Shown in pieces: positions 35,184-44,543 of a stretch of 64,000 bases of DNA. Below the pieces are notes generated by a model. The model was not told the DNA's origin. It was given only the letters and a program-made list of their open reading frames with translations, and did no database searches. This DNA is from Sphingomonas sp. LC-1 (GTDB lineage: Bacteria; Pseudomonadota; Alphaproteobacteria; Sphingomonadales; Sphingomonadaceae). The stretch's first letter is position 1, and each line of letters starts with the position of its first letter. Made by a program: the position numbers and the translations under genes. Location: positions 1 through 64,000 of the forward strand of contig NZ_JANZXB010000008.1 in NCBI RefSeq assembly GCF_025371035.1, written 5' to 3'.

Positions 35184-35519
35184 ATGAAGGCGACGATCCT
35201 CCACAATCCGCGCTGCTCGAAATCGCGCGAGGCGCTGGCCCTGCTGGCGCAAGCGGGCGCGGATGTGACGGTGATCGAATATCTCAAGACACCGCTGGAC
35301 GCCGAGGAACTGGCGCGGCTCTATGCCAAGGGCGGCCTGTCCCCGCGCGATGGTCTGCGCAAGGTCGAGGCGGAAGCCAAGGCTCTTTCGAGCGCGGAGG
35401 ACGAAGCAATCCTGGCTGCGATGGCTGCCAATCCCATGCTGATCGAGCGCCCTCTGGTCGAAACCGACAAAGGTGTCGTGATCGGCCGTCCGCCCGAAGC
35501 CGTTCGGAGCATCCTGTGA
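35184..35519 (+). CDS. arsC: ArsC-family (glutaredoxin-type arsenate reductase-like) protein
   Basis: 111 residues from MKATILHNPRCSKSREALALL, the thioredoxin-fold ArsC signature with the catalytic cysteine at 12; LIERPLVETDKGVVIGRPPEAV supplies the cis-proline and C-terminal block with the conserved arginine. Family members reduce arsenate with glutathione/glutaredoxin, but close relatives (YffB/Spx-like) do not, and no arsenic genes are nearby. An in-frame ATG at 35166 is an alternative start. Symbol is by family resemblance only. Confidence 0.8.
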   Translation: MKATILHNPRCSKSREALALLAQAGADVTVIEYLKTPLDAEELARLYAKGGLSPRDGLRKVEAEAKALSSAEDEAILAAMAANPMLIERPLVETDKGVVIGRPPEAVRSIL

Positions 35520-35523
35520 TCGG

Positions 35524-35540
35524 TGCTCATATTTTGAGCA
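35524..35540. promoter_or_regulatory. NtrC-like enhancer site upstream of glnB
   Basis: A perfect dyad TGCTCA-N5-TGAGCA, 17 bp overall. It has the layout of NtrC sites (TGCACC-N5-GGTGCA type) and lies about 73 bases upstream of the sigma-54 promoter, where an enhancer is expected. Binding by NtrC is inferred. Confidence 0.55.
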
Positions 35541-35598
35541 TCATACCGATTGCTGCCCGCTTTTCGGGCGCCGATCTTATCGATTTCTTACCTTCTAA

Positions 35599-36018
<420 letters not shown>

Positions 36019-36127
36019 CCCGTCCGACACCTTATCGTCACCGGGATGACACCCGGGATAATTAAAACCTTTTCACCGGTCCCGGTCTGTTTCCGGGGCT
36101 CGGCCTTAAGCAGAGAGAGAACGGCAC

Positions 36128-37540
36128 ATGGCGAATACGGCCAGCGACATCCTGAAGAAGATCAAGGATGAAGAGATCGAGTGGGTCGATCTGCGTTTCA
36201 CCGATCCGAAGGGCAAGTGGCAGCATCTGACCATGGTCGCTTCGATCCTGGGCGAGGACGAGTTCACCGACGGCCTGATGTTCGACGGTTCGTCGATCGA
36301 GGGCTGGAAGGCGATCAACGAGTCGGACATGGTCCTGAAGCCGGACCTCGACGCCGTCTACACCGATCCCTTCTCGGCCACCCCGATGCTGATCGTGTTC
36401 TGCGACGTGGTCGAGCCGTCGACCGGCGAGCTCTATGCGCGCGATCCGCGCTCGACCGCCAAGCGCGCCGAGGCGTTCGTGAAGACCACCGGCATCGGCG
36501 ACACCGTCTATGTCGGCCCGGAAGCCGAATTCTTCATGTTCGACGACGTGCAGTTCGACACGACCTATTCGTCGTCCTACTTCAAGATCGACGATATCGA
36601 ACTGCCGACCAACACCGGCCGCGAATATGAGGGCGGCAATCTCGGCCACCGTCCGCGTGCCAAGGGCGGTTACTTCCCCGTCGCTCCGGTCGACTCGGCC
36701 GTCGACATCCGTGGCGAGATGGTCACCACCATGCTCGAAATGGGCCTGCCCTGCGACAAGCACCACCACGAAGTCGCCGCCGCGCAGCACGAACTGGGCC
36801 TGACCTTCGGCACGCTGACCCAGACCGCCGACCGCATGCAGATCTACAAGTATGTCGTGCACCAGGTCGCCCATGCCTATGGCAAGACCGCGACCTTCAT
36901 GCCGAAGCCGATCAAGGAAGATAACGGCTCGGGCATGCACACCCACTTCTCGATCTGGGAAGGCAAGACCCCGCTGTTCGCCGGCAACGGCTATGCAGGG
37001 CTCTCGGAAACCTGCCTGTACTTCATCGGCGGTATCATCAAGCATGCCAAGGCGATCAACGCCTTCACCAACCCGACCACCAACAGCTACAAGCGGCTGG
37101 TGCCGGGTTACGAAGCGCCGGTGCTGCTCGCTTACTCGGCGCGCAACCGTTCGGCTTCGTGCCGCATCCCCTACGGCACCGGCCCGAAGTCGAAGCGCGT
37201 CGAAGTGCGCTTCCCCGACGCGCTGGCGAACCCGTATCTTGCCTATGCGGCGCTGCTGATGGCGGGTCTGGACGGTATCCAGAACAAGATCCATCCGGGC
37301 GAGGCGATGGACAAGAACCTGTACGACCTGCCGCCCGCCGAGCTGGCCCAGGTTCCCACGGTCGCCGGTTCGCTCCGCGAAGCGCTCGATTCGCTGGCCG
37401 CCGACCACGACTTCCTGCTGAAGGGCGACGTGTTCACCAAGGATCAGATCGAGAGCTATATCGAGCTGAAGATGAGCGAAGTGATGCGCTGGGAAATGAC
37501 CCCCAGCCCGGTCGAATACGACATGTACTACAGCGGCTGA
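36128..37540 (+). CDS. glnA: Glutamine synthetase type I
   Basis: 470 residues, GSI-beta length. Contains [17 protein letters not shown], the metal-site stretch [11 protein letters not shown], the ATP-binding segment beginning [16 protein letters not shown], and the adenylylation tyrosine in NLYDLPP (Tyr399). Ligates ammonia to glutamate; activity is controlled by adenylylation through GlnB and GlnE. It lies 109 bases behind glnB on the same strand and probably shares its nitrogen-controlled promoter. A terminator follows. Confidence 0.97.
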   Translation: MANTASDILKKIKDEEIEWVDLRFTDPKGKWQHLTMVASILGEDEFTDGLMFDGSSIEGWKAINESDMVLKPDLDAVYTDPFSATPMLIVFCDVVEPSTGELYARDPRSTAKRAEAFVKTTGIGDTVYVGPEAEFFMFDDVQFDTTYSSSYFKIDDIELPTNTGREYEGGNLGHRPRAKGGYFPVAPVDSAVDIRGEMVTTMLEMGLPCDKHHHEVAAAQHELGLTFGTLTQTADRMQIYKYVVHQVAHAYGKTATFMPKPIKEDNGSGMHTHFSIWEGKTPLFAGNGYAGLSETCLYFIGGIIKHAKAINAFTNPTTNSYKRLVPGYEAPVLLAYSARNRSASCRIPYGTGPKSKRVEVRFPDALANPYLAYAALLMAGLDGIQNKIHPGEAMDKNLYDLPPAELAQVPTVAGSLREALDSLAADHDFLLKGDVFTKDQIESYIELKMSEVMRWEMTPSPVEYDMYYSG

Positions 37541-37570
37541 TCCAGCCCCTGCACGATGTCACTACGGGGA

Positions 37571-37597
37571 AAGGGGCCGCAAGGCCCCTTTCTTTTT
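37571..37597 (+). terminator. glnA terminator
   Basis: AAGGGGCC (37571-37578) pairs with GGCCCCTT (37583-37590) around a GCAA tetraloop and runs into TCTTTTT. Thirty bases after glnA. Confidence 0.92.
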
Positions 37598-37609
37598 GGG
37601 AGACGCCAT

Positions 37610-37933
37610 GTGTTCACCTTCGGCTTCGCCACTTTGACCGATATGGTGAGCGCGATCGTCATCATGAGCCTGGGCGCGAAGGCCATGGGTGCGATGGCTC
37701 TCCTGCTCTTCGGCCAGGACGCCCGCGATCGTCCGGGCTGGGGTTCGTGGTTGTGGTGGATGACCAAAATCACCCCGATCATCGCCATGCCCTGCGCGGT
37801 CGCCTTGGCGCTTGCCCGAAAGCAGACCGACGCCGCCCTCGCCTTTATCGGCATGGTCGTCTTCGTGGCGATTGCCGTCCCGATCAAAATCCGTCAGCGT
37901 CGAGCCCGCATCCAACACTCTATCGCGGCCTGA
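37610..37933 (+). CDS. Small membrane protein of unknown function
   Basis: 107 residues with about three hydrophobic segments (VSAIVIMSLGAKAMGAMALLLFG, ITPIIAMPCAVALALA, ALAFIGMVVFVAIAVPI) and a basic C-terminus. No family recognised. The start is taken as GTG at 37610 with GGGAGA upstream; a longer frame from 37556 would be translated through the glnA terminator hairpin and is therefore unlikely. No partner genes. Confidence 0.5.
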   Translation: MFTFGFATLTDMVSAIVIMSLGAKAMGAMALLLFGQDARDRPGWGSWLWWMTKITPIIAMPCAVALALARKQTDAALAFIGMVVFVAIAVPIKIRQRRARIQHSIAA

Positions 37934-38358
37934 ACCGCCAAAACTGCCTATAGGTTCGGGAGCGAGCCCGACAATTGCGGCATGGACCGGGGCGTTGCGC
38001 CAACATATCGCGCGCTGTCATGGTGTGGCCAGACTCGACTTTCGATCACGACAGGACATGTAGCCCAGGTCTTAGGGCTATCGGCCTCTATTTGATCGCC
38101 AGGCGATCTATGCATCACGCGTCCCGGCGCAAGACCGCAGCCCATAGCGTCGCCGATCGGTTCATCCTGATGACGCGGACGAAAGCCGACGTCGCTGCGC
38201 CGGTCTGAAGCAAGCTGATCGCGGTTAGCGGGCGACCTCCGCCATTGGCCCGTCCCGCGCAGTTCTTCCGCATTCCTGCTCAGCAAACCGTCTACGGCAT
38301 GATCCTGCGGCCATCACGACCGTGAGCGGCGCAAACCGCGTGGCAATACCATGGTCGA
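37934..38358. other. Intergenic region without supported gene
   Basis: 425 bases between two facing transcription units. Short open frames on both strands lack ribosome sites and family resemblance. Base composition is lower in GC than the neighbouring genes, consistent with non-coding DNA. Confidence 0.6.
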
Positions 38359-38667
38359 TCAGGTGTCACGCGCTTGCCCGACATCATAGATCCGCAAATG
38401 TCTGTCACCGATGCGCAGCCCGGGCCATGCCGCCCGCCATTCGGTGAGGTGATCTGCCTCAAAATGTCGGTCCAGCGCCGCCTGATCGACCCACATTTCC
38501 TTCACATGGATAAGACCAGGATCCAGCACATCTTCGGCGTAGACATATTCGAGGCAGCCATCCTCCCCCCTGCTCGCCTCGACCATGCGCTGCATGATGG
38601 GCCGAGCCGCCGCGAGGTTCTCGGGTGGCATCCGCACGGTTCCGAGGATCAGAAGCGTCTTGCTCAC
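38359..38667 (-). CDS. Antibiotic biosynthesis monooxygenase-type (ABM) protein
   Basis: 102 residues with the dimeric alpha/beta-barrel ABM pattern: LLILGTVRMPPENLAAARPIM at the start, SRGEDGCLEYVYAEDVLDPGLIHVKEMWVDQAALDRHF in the centre. Relatives include YgiN quinol monooxygenase; the substrate here is unknown. Its ATG overlaps the stop of the upstream cyclophilin gene by four bases. Confidence 0.85.
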   Translation of the reverse strand: MSKTLLILGTVRMPPENLAAARPIMQRMVEASRGEDGCLEYVYAEDVLDPGLIHVKEMWVDQAALDRHFEADHLTEWRAAWPGLRIGDRHLRIYDVGQARDT

Positions 38668-39281
38668 TTAGCCGCCGCCACCCGTTTAGCCGACAGGATC
38701 TTAACCGGCGCGGCCAGCATCTCGCCCTTGAACGGCCCCTTGGCCGGGTCGGCGGGCGCGTCGAGAATTCTGTGGATCACGTCCATCCCCTCGACGACAT
38801 GGCCGAAGGCGGCATAGCCCAGATTGTCGCCGGACTTGGAGGGATCGGCGTCGAGCGAGGGTTGGTCGCCCACCATGATCGTGAAGTCGCCGCGTGCCGA
38901 ACCAGGCGCCAGCCGTGCGACCGAGATGGCGCCGTCGAGATGCTTGATGCCGGTCTTGGTCGTAGGCTCATGCGCGATCGGGGGCAGGATGCGCTTGGGC
39001 TCGTTCTGGATACCGAACTGGACGAAGCCGAAATTCGCGGCGGGCCGGACCGACCGGTAGAAGGTCACGCCGTCCAGCCGATGCTGGTCGACATAGCGCA
39101 GGAAATTGGCCGTGGTGATGGGCGCGTGGGTGCGATCCAGTTCCAAGACGACCGGGCCCAGGCTGGTCTGCATCGCGACGCGGACCATGACGGGCTTGGG
39201 AGCCTCGGTCGTTGCGGGCGCGGGAGGCGACACCGCCGTGGTTTGGGCGGCCAGCAGGACAAGCGAAAGGAGCGGGATCAT
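38664..39281 (-). CDS. Periplasmic peptidyl-prolyl isomerase (cyclophilin)
   Basis: 205 residues with a signal peptide (MIPLLSLVLLAAQTTAVS). The cyclophilin fold follows from QTSLGPVVLELDRTHAPITTANFLRYVD, with substrate-pocket segments YRSVRPAANFGFVQFG and NLGYAAFGHVVEGMDVI. It assists folding of exported proteins around proline bonds. Some active-site residues (the FHR of classical cyclophilins reads FYR) are changed, so activity may be low. Coupled to the ABM gene. Confidence 0.9.
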   Translation of the reverse strand: MIPLLSLVLLAAQTTAVSPPAPATTEAPKPVMVRVAMQTSLGPVVLELDRTHAPITTANFLRYVDQHRLDGVTFYRSVRPAANFGFVQFGIQNEPKRILPPIAHEPTTKTGIKHLDGAISVARLAPGSARGDFTIMVGDQPSLDADPSKSGDNLGYAAFGHVVEGMDVIHRILDAPADPAKGPFKGEMLAAPVKILSAKRVAAAK

Positions 39282-39361
39282 GGGGGTCTCCGAACATCAA
39301 TTGGGTGTCAGCTTATTGCGGTCTGGGGGCCAGGGATATCCCCTGGGCTTTCCCCATGCCG

Positions 39362-40336
39362 TCACGGAATGAGCACCGTACTCCCCACCGTTTCCCCTGC
39401 CTCGATCGCGCGGTGCGCATCCGCCGCATCGGTCAGCGCAAAGCTCTGCCCGATCTCCGGCGTGATTGCGCCCTTCTCCAGCATCGCGAAGACACGCGCG
39501 ATCAGGCGGCGTTTGTCCTGCGCCGACACGGCATAATCGAACAGCGTCGGGCGCGTGACGAACAACGATCCCTTGGACGCCAATATGCCCAGATTCACCC
39601 CGTCGACCGGGCCAGAGGCATTGCCGAAGCTGACCACCAACCCGCGCCGTGCCGCGCTGTCGAGCGAGGCCTGCCACGTCGCCTTGCCCACGCCGTCCAG
39701 TACGACCGGCACGCCCGCCCCGCCGCTGATGTCGCGCACCCGCGCGGCCACATCCTCCTGCCGGTTGAGGATGACATGGTCCGCCCCGGCTTCCCGAGCG
39801 CGCGCCGCCTTCGCCTCGCTGCCGACCGTGGCGATCACGCTCGCGCCGATCGCCTTCAGCCAGCCGACCGCCAGATGCCCGACGCCACCCGCCGCCGCAT
39901 GGACCAGCACGGTCCAGCCCGACTGGACCTCGGCGCAATCCTCGATCAGGAAGGCGGTGGTCGCGCCTTTCAGCAGGATCGCCGCAGCCGTTCGGTCATC
40001 GACGCTATCGGGCAGCGGCACCAGCAGATCGGTGGAGACATTGCGCGCGGTCGCATAGGCACCCCGCGCCGGGCCGAACACGCCGACCCGGTCGCCGACC
40101 GCAAAGTCGGTGACACCTTCGCCCACCGCCTCGACCACGCCCGCCGCCTCGGACCCCAGCCCGCCGGGCAGATCGATCGGATAGAGTCCGCTGCGGTGAT
40201 AGGTGTCGATATAGTTCAGCCCGACCGCATGATGCCGCATCCGCACCTCGCCCGCGCCGGGGGGCGGCAGTTCGGCCTCACGCCATTCGATGACCTCGGG
40301 CCCGCCGGTCCGGGCGATGAAGGCGGTCTTTTCCAT
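39362..40336 (-). CDS. qor: NADPH:quinone oxidoreductase (QOR, zinc-independent MDR)
   Basis: 324 residues from MEKTAFIARTGGPEVIEW. The GroES-like domain (NYIDTYHRSGLYPIDLPGGLGSEAAGVVEAVG) is followed by a Rossmann fold with AAAGGVGHLAVGWLKAIGASVIATVG for NADPH. Lacks zinc-binding cysteines. Reduces quinones by one electron. The start 40336 is preferred to an upstream in-frame methionine (40366). Single gene between cyclophilin and tamB. Confidence 0.92.
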   Translation of the reverse strand: MEKTAFIARTGGPEVIEWREAELPPPGAGEVRMRHHAVGLNYIDTYHRSGLYPIDLPGGLGSEAAGVVEAVGEGVTDFAVGDRVGVFGPARGAYATARNVSTDLLVPLPDSVDDRTAAAILLKGATTAFLIEDCAEVQSGWTVLVHAAAGGVGHLAVGWLKAIGASVIATVGSEAKAARAREAGADHVILNRQEDVAARVRDISGGAGVPVVLDGVGKATWQASLDSAARRGLVVSFGNASGPVDGVNLGILASKGSLFVTRPTLFDYAVSAQDKRRLIARVFAMLEKGAITPEIGQSFALTDAADAHRAIEAGETVGSTVLIP

Positions 40337-40370
40337 GCGATGCTCCTGTTCGGTTGCGCGCGGCAACGCC

Positions 40371-43300
40371 TCAATAGTCCTTGGATATCCGAACGTTCAC
40401 GCTCTGCCGCCCCAGTGTCGATATGCTGGAGAGCAGCGAGAGCCAGCGGGTCACCTGGAACTCGACCTGAGTGGCCGAGTAACCCTGCCCATCGGTGATG
40501 ATCTCCGCATAGAGCCGCCGGGTGATATACTTCCCCGCCGCGACGGAGGTGGCGCGCCCCTGTTGCACATCGGCGGGCAGGACACGCAGCCGGTCGAGCC
40601 CCGCCGCACGTCGCACCGCGTTGATCGGGTTCAACCCGCCGCCACCATCCTGCAACGCCGCTACTGCCGCCGCCAGTTGCAGAGCCTCGGGCGCGGACAG
40701 GCTGGCGATCGACGTCCCGAACAGCAGGCGCGACAAAAGCTCGTCATTGGGCAAGGCGGGCGTGCTGGAGAAGCCGATCTCGGGTTTCAGCGCGGTGCCC
40801 GTGACGCGGATCGAAGCGCTCAGGCCTTGGACATTGGCATTGGCCGCAATGTCGAGCGCGGGGTTGGCGGGCACTTCGCCGCCGAAGCGAATCACGCCGC
40901 GCGCCAGATCGAAGTCGCGTCCGGCAAAGTCGTAATCGCCGCGGATCAGCGTGGCCTGGCCGGTGATCGCCGGATTGTCGGGCGCGCCGCCGATCTTCAA
41001 CTCCGCCGACCATTCGCTGTTCAGTCCTAGGCCGGAGACCATCAGTCCATTGGGCGCCCGCGCGCGGATCGCCAGCGTCCATGGCTTGCGGGGCGTGTCG
41101 TCTTCTTCCCCGCCGCCGGGAATGTTGATCTCGCGGATGTTGAGTTGCGGCACCGCCGTCGCCGCCGTGGCGCGACCCAGGCGATAGCGGCTGCGGTTCA
41201 GCACCACATCGCCCGCGATCGTGCCGCCAGCCCCGTCCGAATGAAAGGTCAACGGCCCCGTCACCGTCGCGCCGATATCGTCGCGCGCGATCATCGTCGC
41301 ATTGCTCGCCTGGAGCGACAGGTCGAGGCCGACGCCGTTGGCGGCGGCGAATTCGAACTGGCCGGTCCCGCTGACCCGGCCGTCGCGCCCTGCCTGTGCC
41401 GCGAAGCGATCGATGACCAGCCGCGATCCGCCGAACCGGCCGCTGGCCTGAACATCGGTCAGGACGGTACCGGTGGTGCCGCTTTCGATCCGCGCTCCGA
41501 TCGCTTTCACCGCGCCGCGAATGACGGGCTGGTTCAGCGACCCGCTGACGTCCGCGCCGATGGCGACGGGGCCGGACAGGTCGAACATCTCCACGCCGGT
41601 CAGCCGCCACAATGTATCGGCGGGCCCGGCATAGCGAAGCTGCGCGATCAGCCGCCCCGCCTGCATCCGGCTGACCCAATCGCCTTCGGCGGTCGGGACG
41701 ATCAGGGCCTGCGCCCGTCCGATGATCCGCCCGCCCGACGCCATGACGGCGCGAACGCCCAGCCGGTCGGCGGACAGGACCCCTGCCACGCCCATGTCGA
41801 TCGGACGCGAGGTCAGGACCAGCCCGGCGCGGGTCAGTCCCCGGATCGTCAGGTCGATCTTGCCCGTCGGCGCGCCCGCCCCCTGCCGCACGACCAGCGT
41901 CCCCGTCGCGCTGCCGCCCAGCCCCAACCCCGGATAGCCGATGTCGAGTACGGTCAGCGGCATTCGGGTCAGGCTGGCCTGTACCTCCGTTCCGTCCGGG
42001 TCCAGCCGCCCCGCCAGCTTCGCCTCGCCGCCCGCGAAGCTCAACCGGGTCGGTGCCAGCACCCAGCCATCGCCGTCGCGCGTCACGATGGCGGGCGACA
42101 GGAATTGGAGCGGGCGGCGGTCGAGTGTCCCTTGCGCCGTCACGGCGAAACGGTCCGGCGCGACCTGGGTCACCGTCTGGATCGAGAAGGCACGACCGCG
42201 CGATCCGGATATACCGACACGAACCTCGCCGGTGCCACCACGCAGTTTGGCTGTCCCGCCCATCTGGGCGATGTTGAAGGCGCCGTGCCGCAGCCCCTGC
42301 GCATTGGCCGTCCCCTCGACCGAGGCCCCGGCGGGATCGAGCAGCGCGATCAGGTCCAGCCGCCCCTGGCGAACGGCGATGCCCGAAATCTGTGCCTGGC
42401 GCGCGGCGAGGTGGGTCTCGATCCGCTGCACCTCCCCCACCGGCCGGAACAGCAGCTCGCCCGACAGGCCGCCGCCTGCCACGCCCAGGCGACCGGCAAA
42501 GCCGCCCTGCACGACGGTCAGCGCCCCGGTTGCGCGAGTACCCGCGACGTCGAGCGAATTGATCTGGACGACCGCATCCTGTCCCCTGGGCAACAGGATC
42601 GCGCCCGCCGCCTGGAACGGCCCAAGGCGCGATCCCCCGGCGGCGCGGAACGCATATCCCTGATCGGTCGGGTCCAGATGCGCGCGCACATCGCGCAGGC
42701 CCAGCGCGGCGTTGGGCACGGTCAGGACCAGATCCAAAACGGGGCGCTCGATATGCCCATCCAGCACGAGCTGGACCGGGCCATAGCTTTTCTGCCGACC
42801 ACCGCCGACGAAGCGGAAGGTGCCGTCTTTCCGTCGTATCGCCTCGCCGTTCAGGCGGATGTCGGGTCCGGTCAGGACCAGGCGATGAAAGTGGAACACC
42901 CCATCCGCCCCGCGTTCCAGATCGGTGGTCAGATGCGGCAATCCCCCCGCCAGCGAGCGGAGAAAGGCGTTGTCGAACCGCCGAACCTGCGCTTCTCCCC
43001 GCCCGACGATGCGCGTCCCATGACCATTTGCGCCCGGAACCGCGGTCAGGCGCGACCGGACATCGACGATGCCGAGGCCGGGTATCAGGTACCGCTGCAA
43101 CGCGCCGTCCAGCCCGAGATCGTAACGGCCGTTGGTCAGGTCGATACGCAGGTTCAGCCGCCCCGCCAGCTTGTCGGAGCGCAGCGCCAAGCCCTGGCCC
43201 ACAATCTCGCGCTTGGTGATGCGCAGATTGCCCGCCACCGACAGGCGGTGAAGGATGCCGCCCGCCGCTTCACCCACCCCCGTCACGCGCTGTGCCGTGA

Positions 43301-44543
43301 AGCGTACCGGCAGCGTCAGCGGCCAGCCCCCGGCAAGCTGCCCCTTGCCGACCGCCGCCGCCTGCTCGAAGCCGGTTCGGTCGAACGCAAAACGGTTCGC
43401 CGCCATGCGATAATCGAACGCCGCCCGCTCGAACGCGCCGTCCAGCCGCAAAGTCAGCGCGATCGCCTGTCCGCTCATATTGGCGAACAGCGCTTCGGGT
43501 CGAAGCAGGCTGGCATCGATGCGCACCCGCTCGAACCGGCGCTGGCCCAAATCGACCAGCCCCCGTGTGCGCAGGCGCAAGGCCGGGGAGCGCAGCACCA
43601 GCGCGCCGCTCAGCCGCCGGTCGGCGAAATCCCCCTGCCCCGCGACGACGACACGCGGGCTGGTCAGTCGCTGCAAGCGACCATGCAGGACCAGCGAAGG
43701 TGCGACCTCCCCCGACACGGCATAGCGACCCGATTGCGCCGAAAGCGACAGATCGACTGCCCGCGCCGATCCGATTGCCCCCTGCGCGCGGCCCGCCCAA
43801 CGCGACCAGCGCCCCGCCCCCGCGACGCTTAGCGACACCGGCGCCCTCACGCCTGCCATCCTGGCAAGAAGGCCATCGCGCCGTCCCCGGGCCTCGACCG
43901 CCAGGTCGAACCGGTCATGGTCGGGCCGCGCATCCAGCTTCAGGCGCAACCGGTCGCTTCCCGCCACCGCGCCGTTCACGGCCACCAGCGCGTGTCCGTC
44001 GCGAATATCCGCCTGTGCATCGACACGGGCCACCCGCACTTGGCCCAATACTGGCTTGGCGAGGATCAGACGCTGAAGATGCAGCCGGTCGATCCGGATG
44101 TCGAAATCGGGCAGGATCGGGCTTTGCCGCCCCGTCTTCCGGGTGCGCGGCACATGGTAGAGCGTCGCCAGCGGGGCCTCGGCCCGGCGAATGTCCAGGG
44201 TTCCGCGTGCCCAGTTCAGCGGCCGCCAGTCTAGCCGTGCGCGGGGTATCTGTACCAGCAGGCCGTCAAGGTCATAGACGCGCACATCGACCAGCCGCAT
44301 GTCGGAATAGACCGATCCGTCGATCCGCCCGACCGAGAAGCGCAACCCCGTCTCGGTCCTGATCGCGCCGATCCGGTCCGCGACCCAGCGATGCCCGATC
44401 GAGGTATCGACGATCATCAACGCGGCCGCCACGATCGCCACCAGCGACGCCAGCGCGATCCCCAGGATCCGCCACCAGCGGATGCCCCGGCGCGGCGGCG
44501 TGGACGGCGCCTGTTCGGGCGCGATCGGTCCTTCCTCGCTCAA
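40371..44543 (-). CDS. tamB: Translocation and assembly module protein TamB
   Basis: 1390 residues, family length. One N-terminal membrane anchor (ILGIALASLVAIVAAALMIV, residues ~26-45), then a very long repetitive beta-rich periplasmic part, ending with the DUF490/TamB C-terminal domain (TRRLYAEIITDGQGYSATQVEFQVTRWLSLLSSI region). It spans the periplasm and works with TamA in outer-membrane protein insertion or phospholipid transport. Its ATG overlaps the tamA stop by four bases. Confidence 0.94.
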   Translation of the reverse strand: MSEEGPIAPEQAPSTPPRRGIRWWRILGIALASLVAIVAAALMIVDTSIGHRWVADRIGAIRTETGLRFSVGRIDGSVYSDMRLVDVRVYDLDGLLVQIPRARLDWRPLNWARGTLDIRRAEAPLATLYHVPRTRKTGRQSPILPDFDIRIDRLHLQRLILAKPVLGQVRVARVDAQADIRDGHALVAVNGAVAGSDRLRLKLDARPDHDRFDLAVEARGRRDGLLARMAGVRAPVSLSVAGAGRWSRWAGRAQGAIGSARAVDLSLSAQSGRYAVSGEVAPSLVLHGRLQRLTSPRVVVAGQGDFADRRLSGALVLRSPALRLRTRGLVDLGQRRFERVRIDASLLRPEALFANMSGQAIALTLRLDGAFERAAFDYRMAANRFAFDRTGFEQAAAVGKGQLAGGWPLTLPVRFTAQRVTGVGEAAGGILHRLSVAGNLRITKREIVGQGLALRSDKLAGRLNLRIDLTNGRYDLGLDGALQRYLIPGLGIVDVRSRLTAVPGANGHGTRIVGRGEAQVRRFDNAFLRSLAGGLPHLTTDLERGADGVFHFHRLVLTGPDIRLNGEAIRRKDGTFRFVGGGRQKSYGPVQLVLDGHIERPVLDLVLTVPNAALGLRDVRAHLDPTDQGYAFRAAGGSRLGPFQAAGAILLPRGQDAVVQINSLDVAGTRATGALTVVQGGFAGRLGVAGGGLSGELLFRPVGEVQRIETHLAARQAQISGIAVRQGRLDLIALLDPAGASVEGTANAQGLRHGAFNIAQMGGTAKLRGGTGEVRVGISGSRGRAFSIQTVTQVAPDRFAVTAQGTLDRRPLQFLSPAIVTRDGDGWVLAPTRLSFAGGEAKLAGRLDPDGTEVQASLTRMPLTVLDIGYPGLGLGGSATGTLVVRQGAGAPTGKIDLTIRGLTRAGLVLTSRPIDMGVAGVLSADRLGVRAVMASGGRIIGRAQALIVPTAEGDWVSRMQAGRLIAQLRYAGPADTLWRLTGVEMFDLSGPVAIGADVSGSLNQPVIRGAVKAIGARIESGTTGTVLTDVQASGRFGGSRLVIDRFAAQAGRDGRVSGTGQFEFAAANGVGLDLSLQASNATMIARDDIGATVTGPLTFHSDGAGGTIAGDVVLNRSRYRLGRATAATAVPQLNIREINIPGGGEEDDTPRKPWTLAIRARAPNGLMVSGLGLNSEWSAELKIGGAPDNPAITGQATLIRGDYDFAGRDFDLARGVIRFGGEVPANPALDIAANANVQGLSASIRVTGTALKPEIGFSSTPALPNDELLSRLLFGTSIASLSAPEALQLAAAVAALQDGGGGLNPINAVRRAAGLDRLRVLPADVQQGRATSVAAGKYITRRLYAEIITDGQGYSATQVEFQVTRWLSLLSSISTLGRQSVNVRISKDY

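Noticed and set aside
37975-38208. 77-codon frame in the gap after the glnA-linked membrane gene
   Set aside because: No ribosome site, no hydrophobic or domain pattern, and non-coding-like composition.
41145-43832. 895-codon plus-strand frame opposite tamB
   Set aside because: Shadow of the TamB gene; low-complexity Arg/Gln/Pro composition and no ribosome site.
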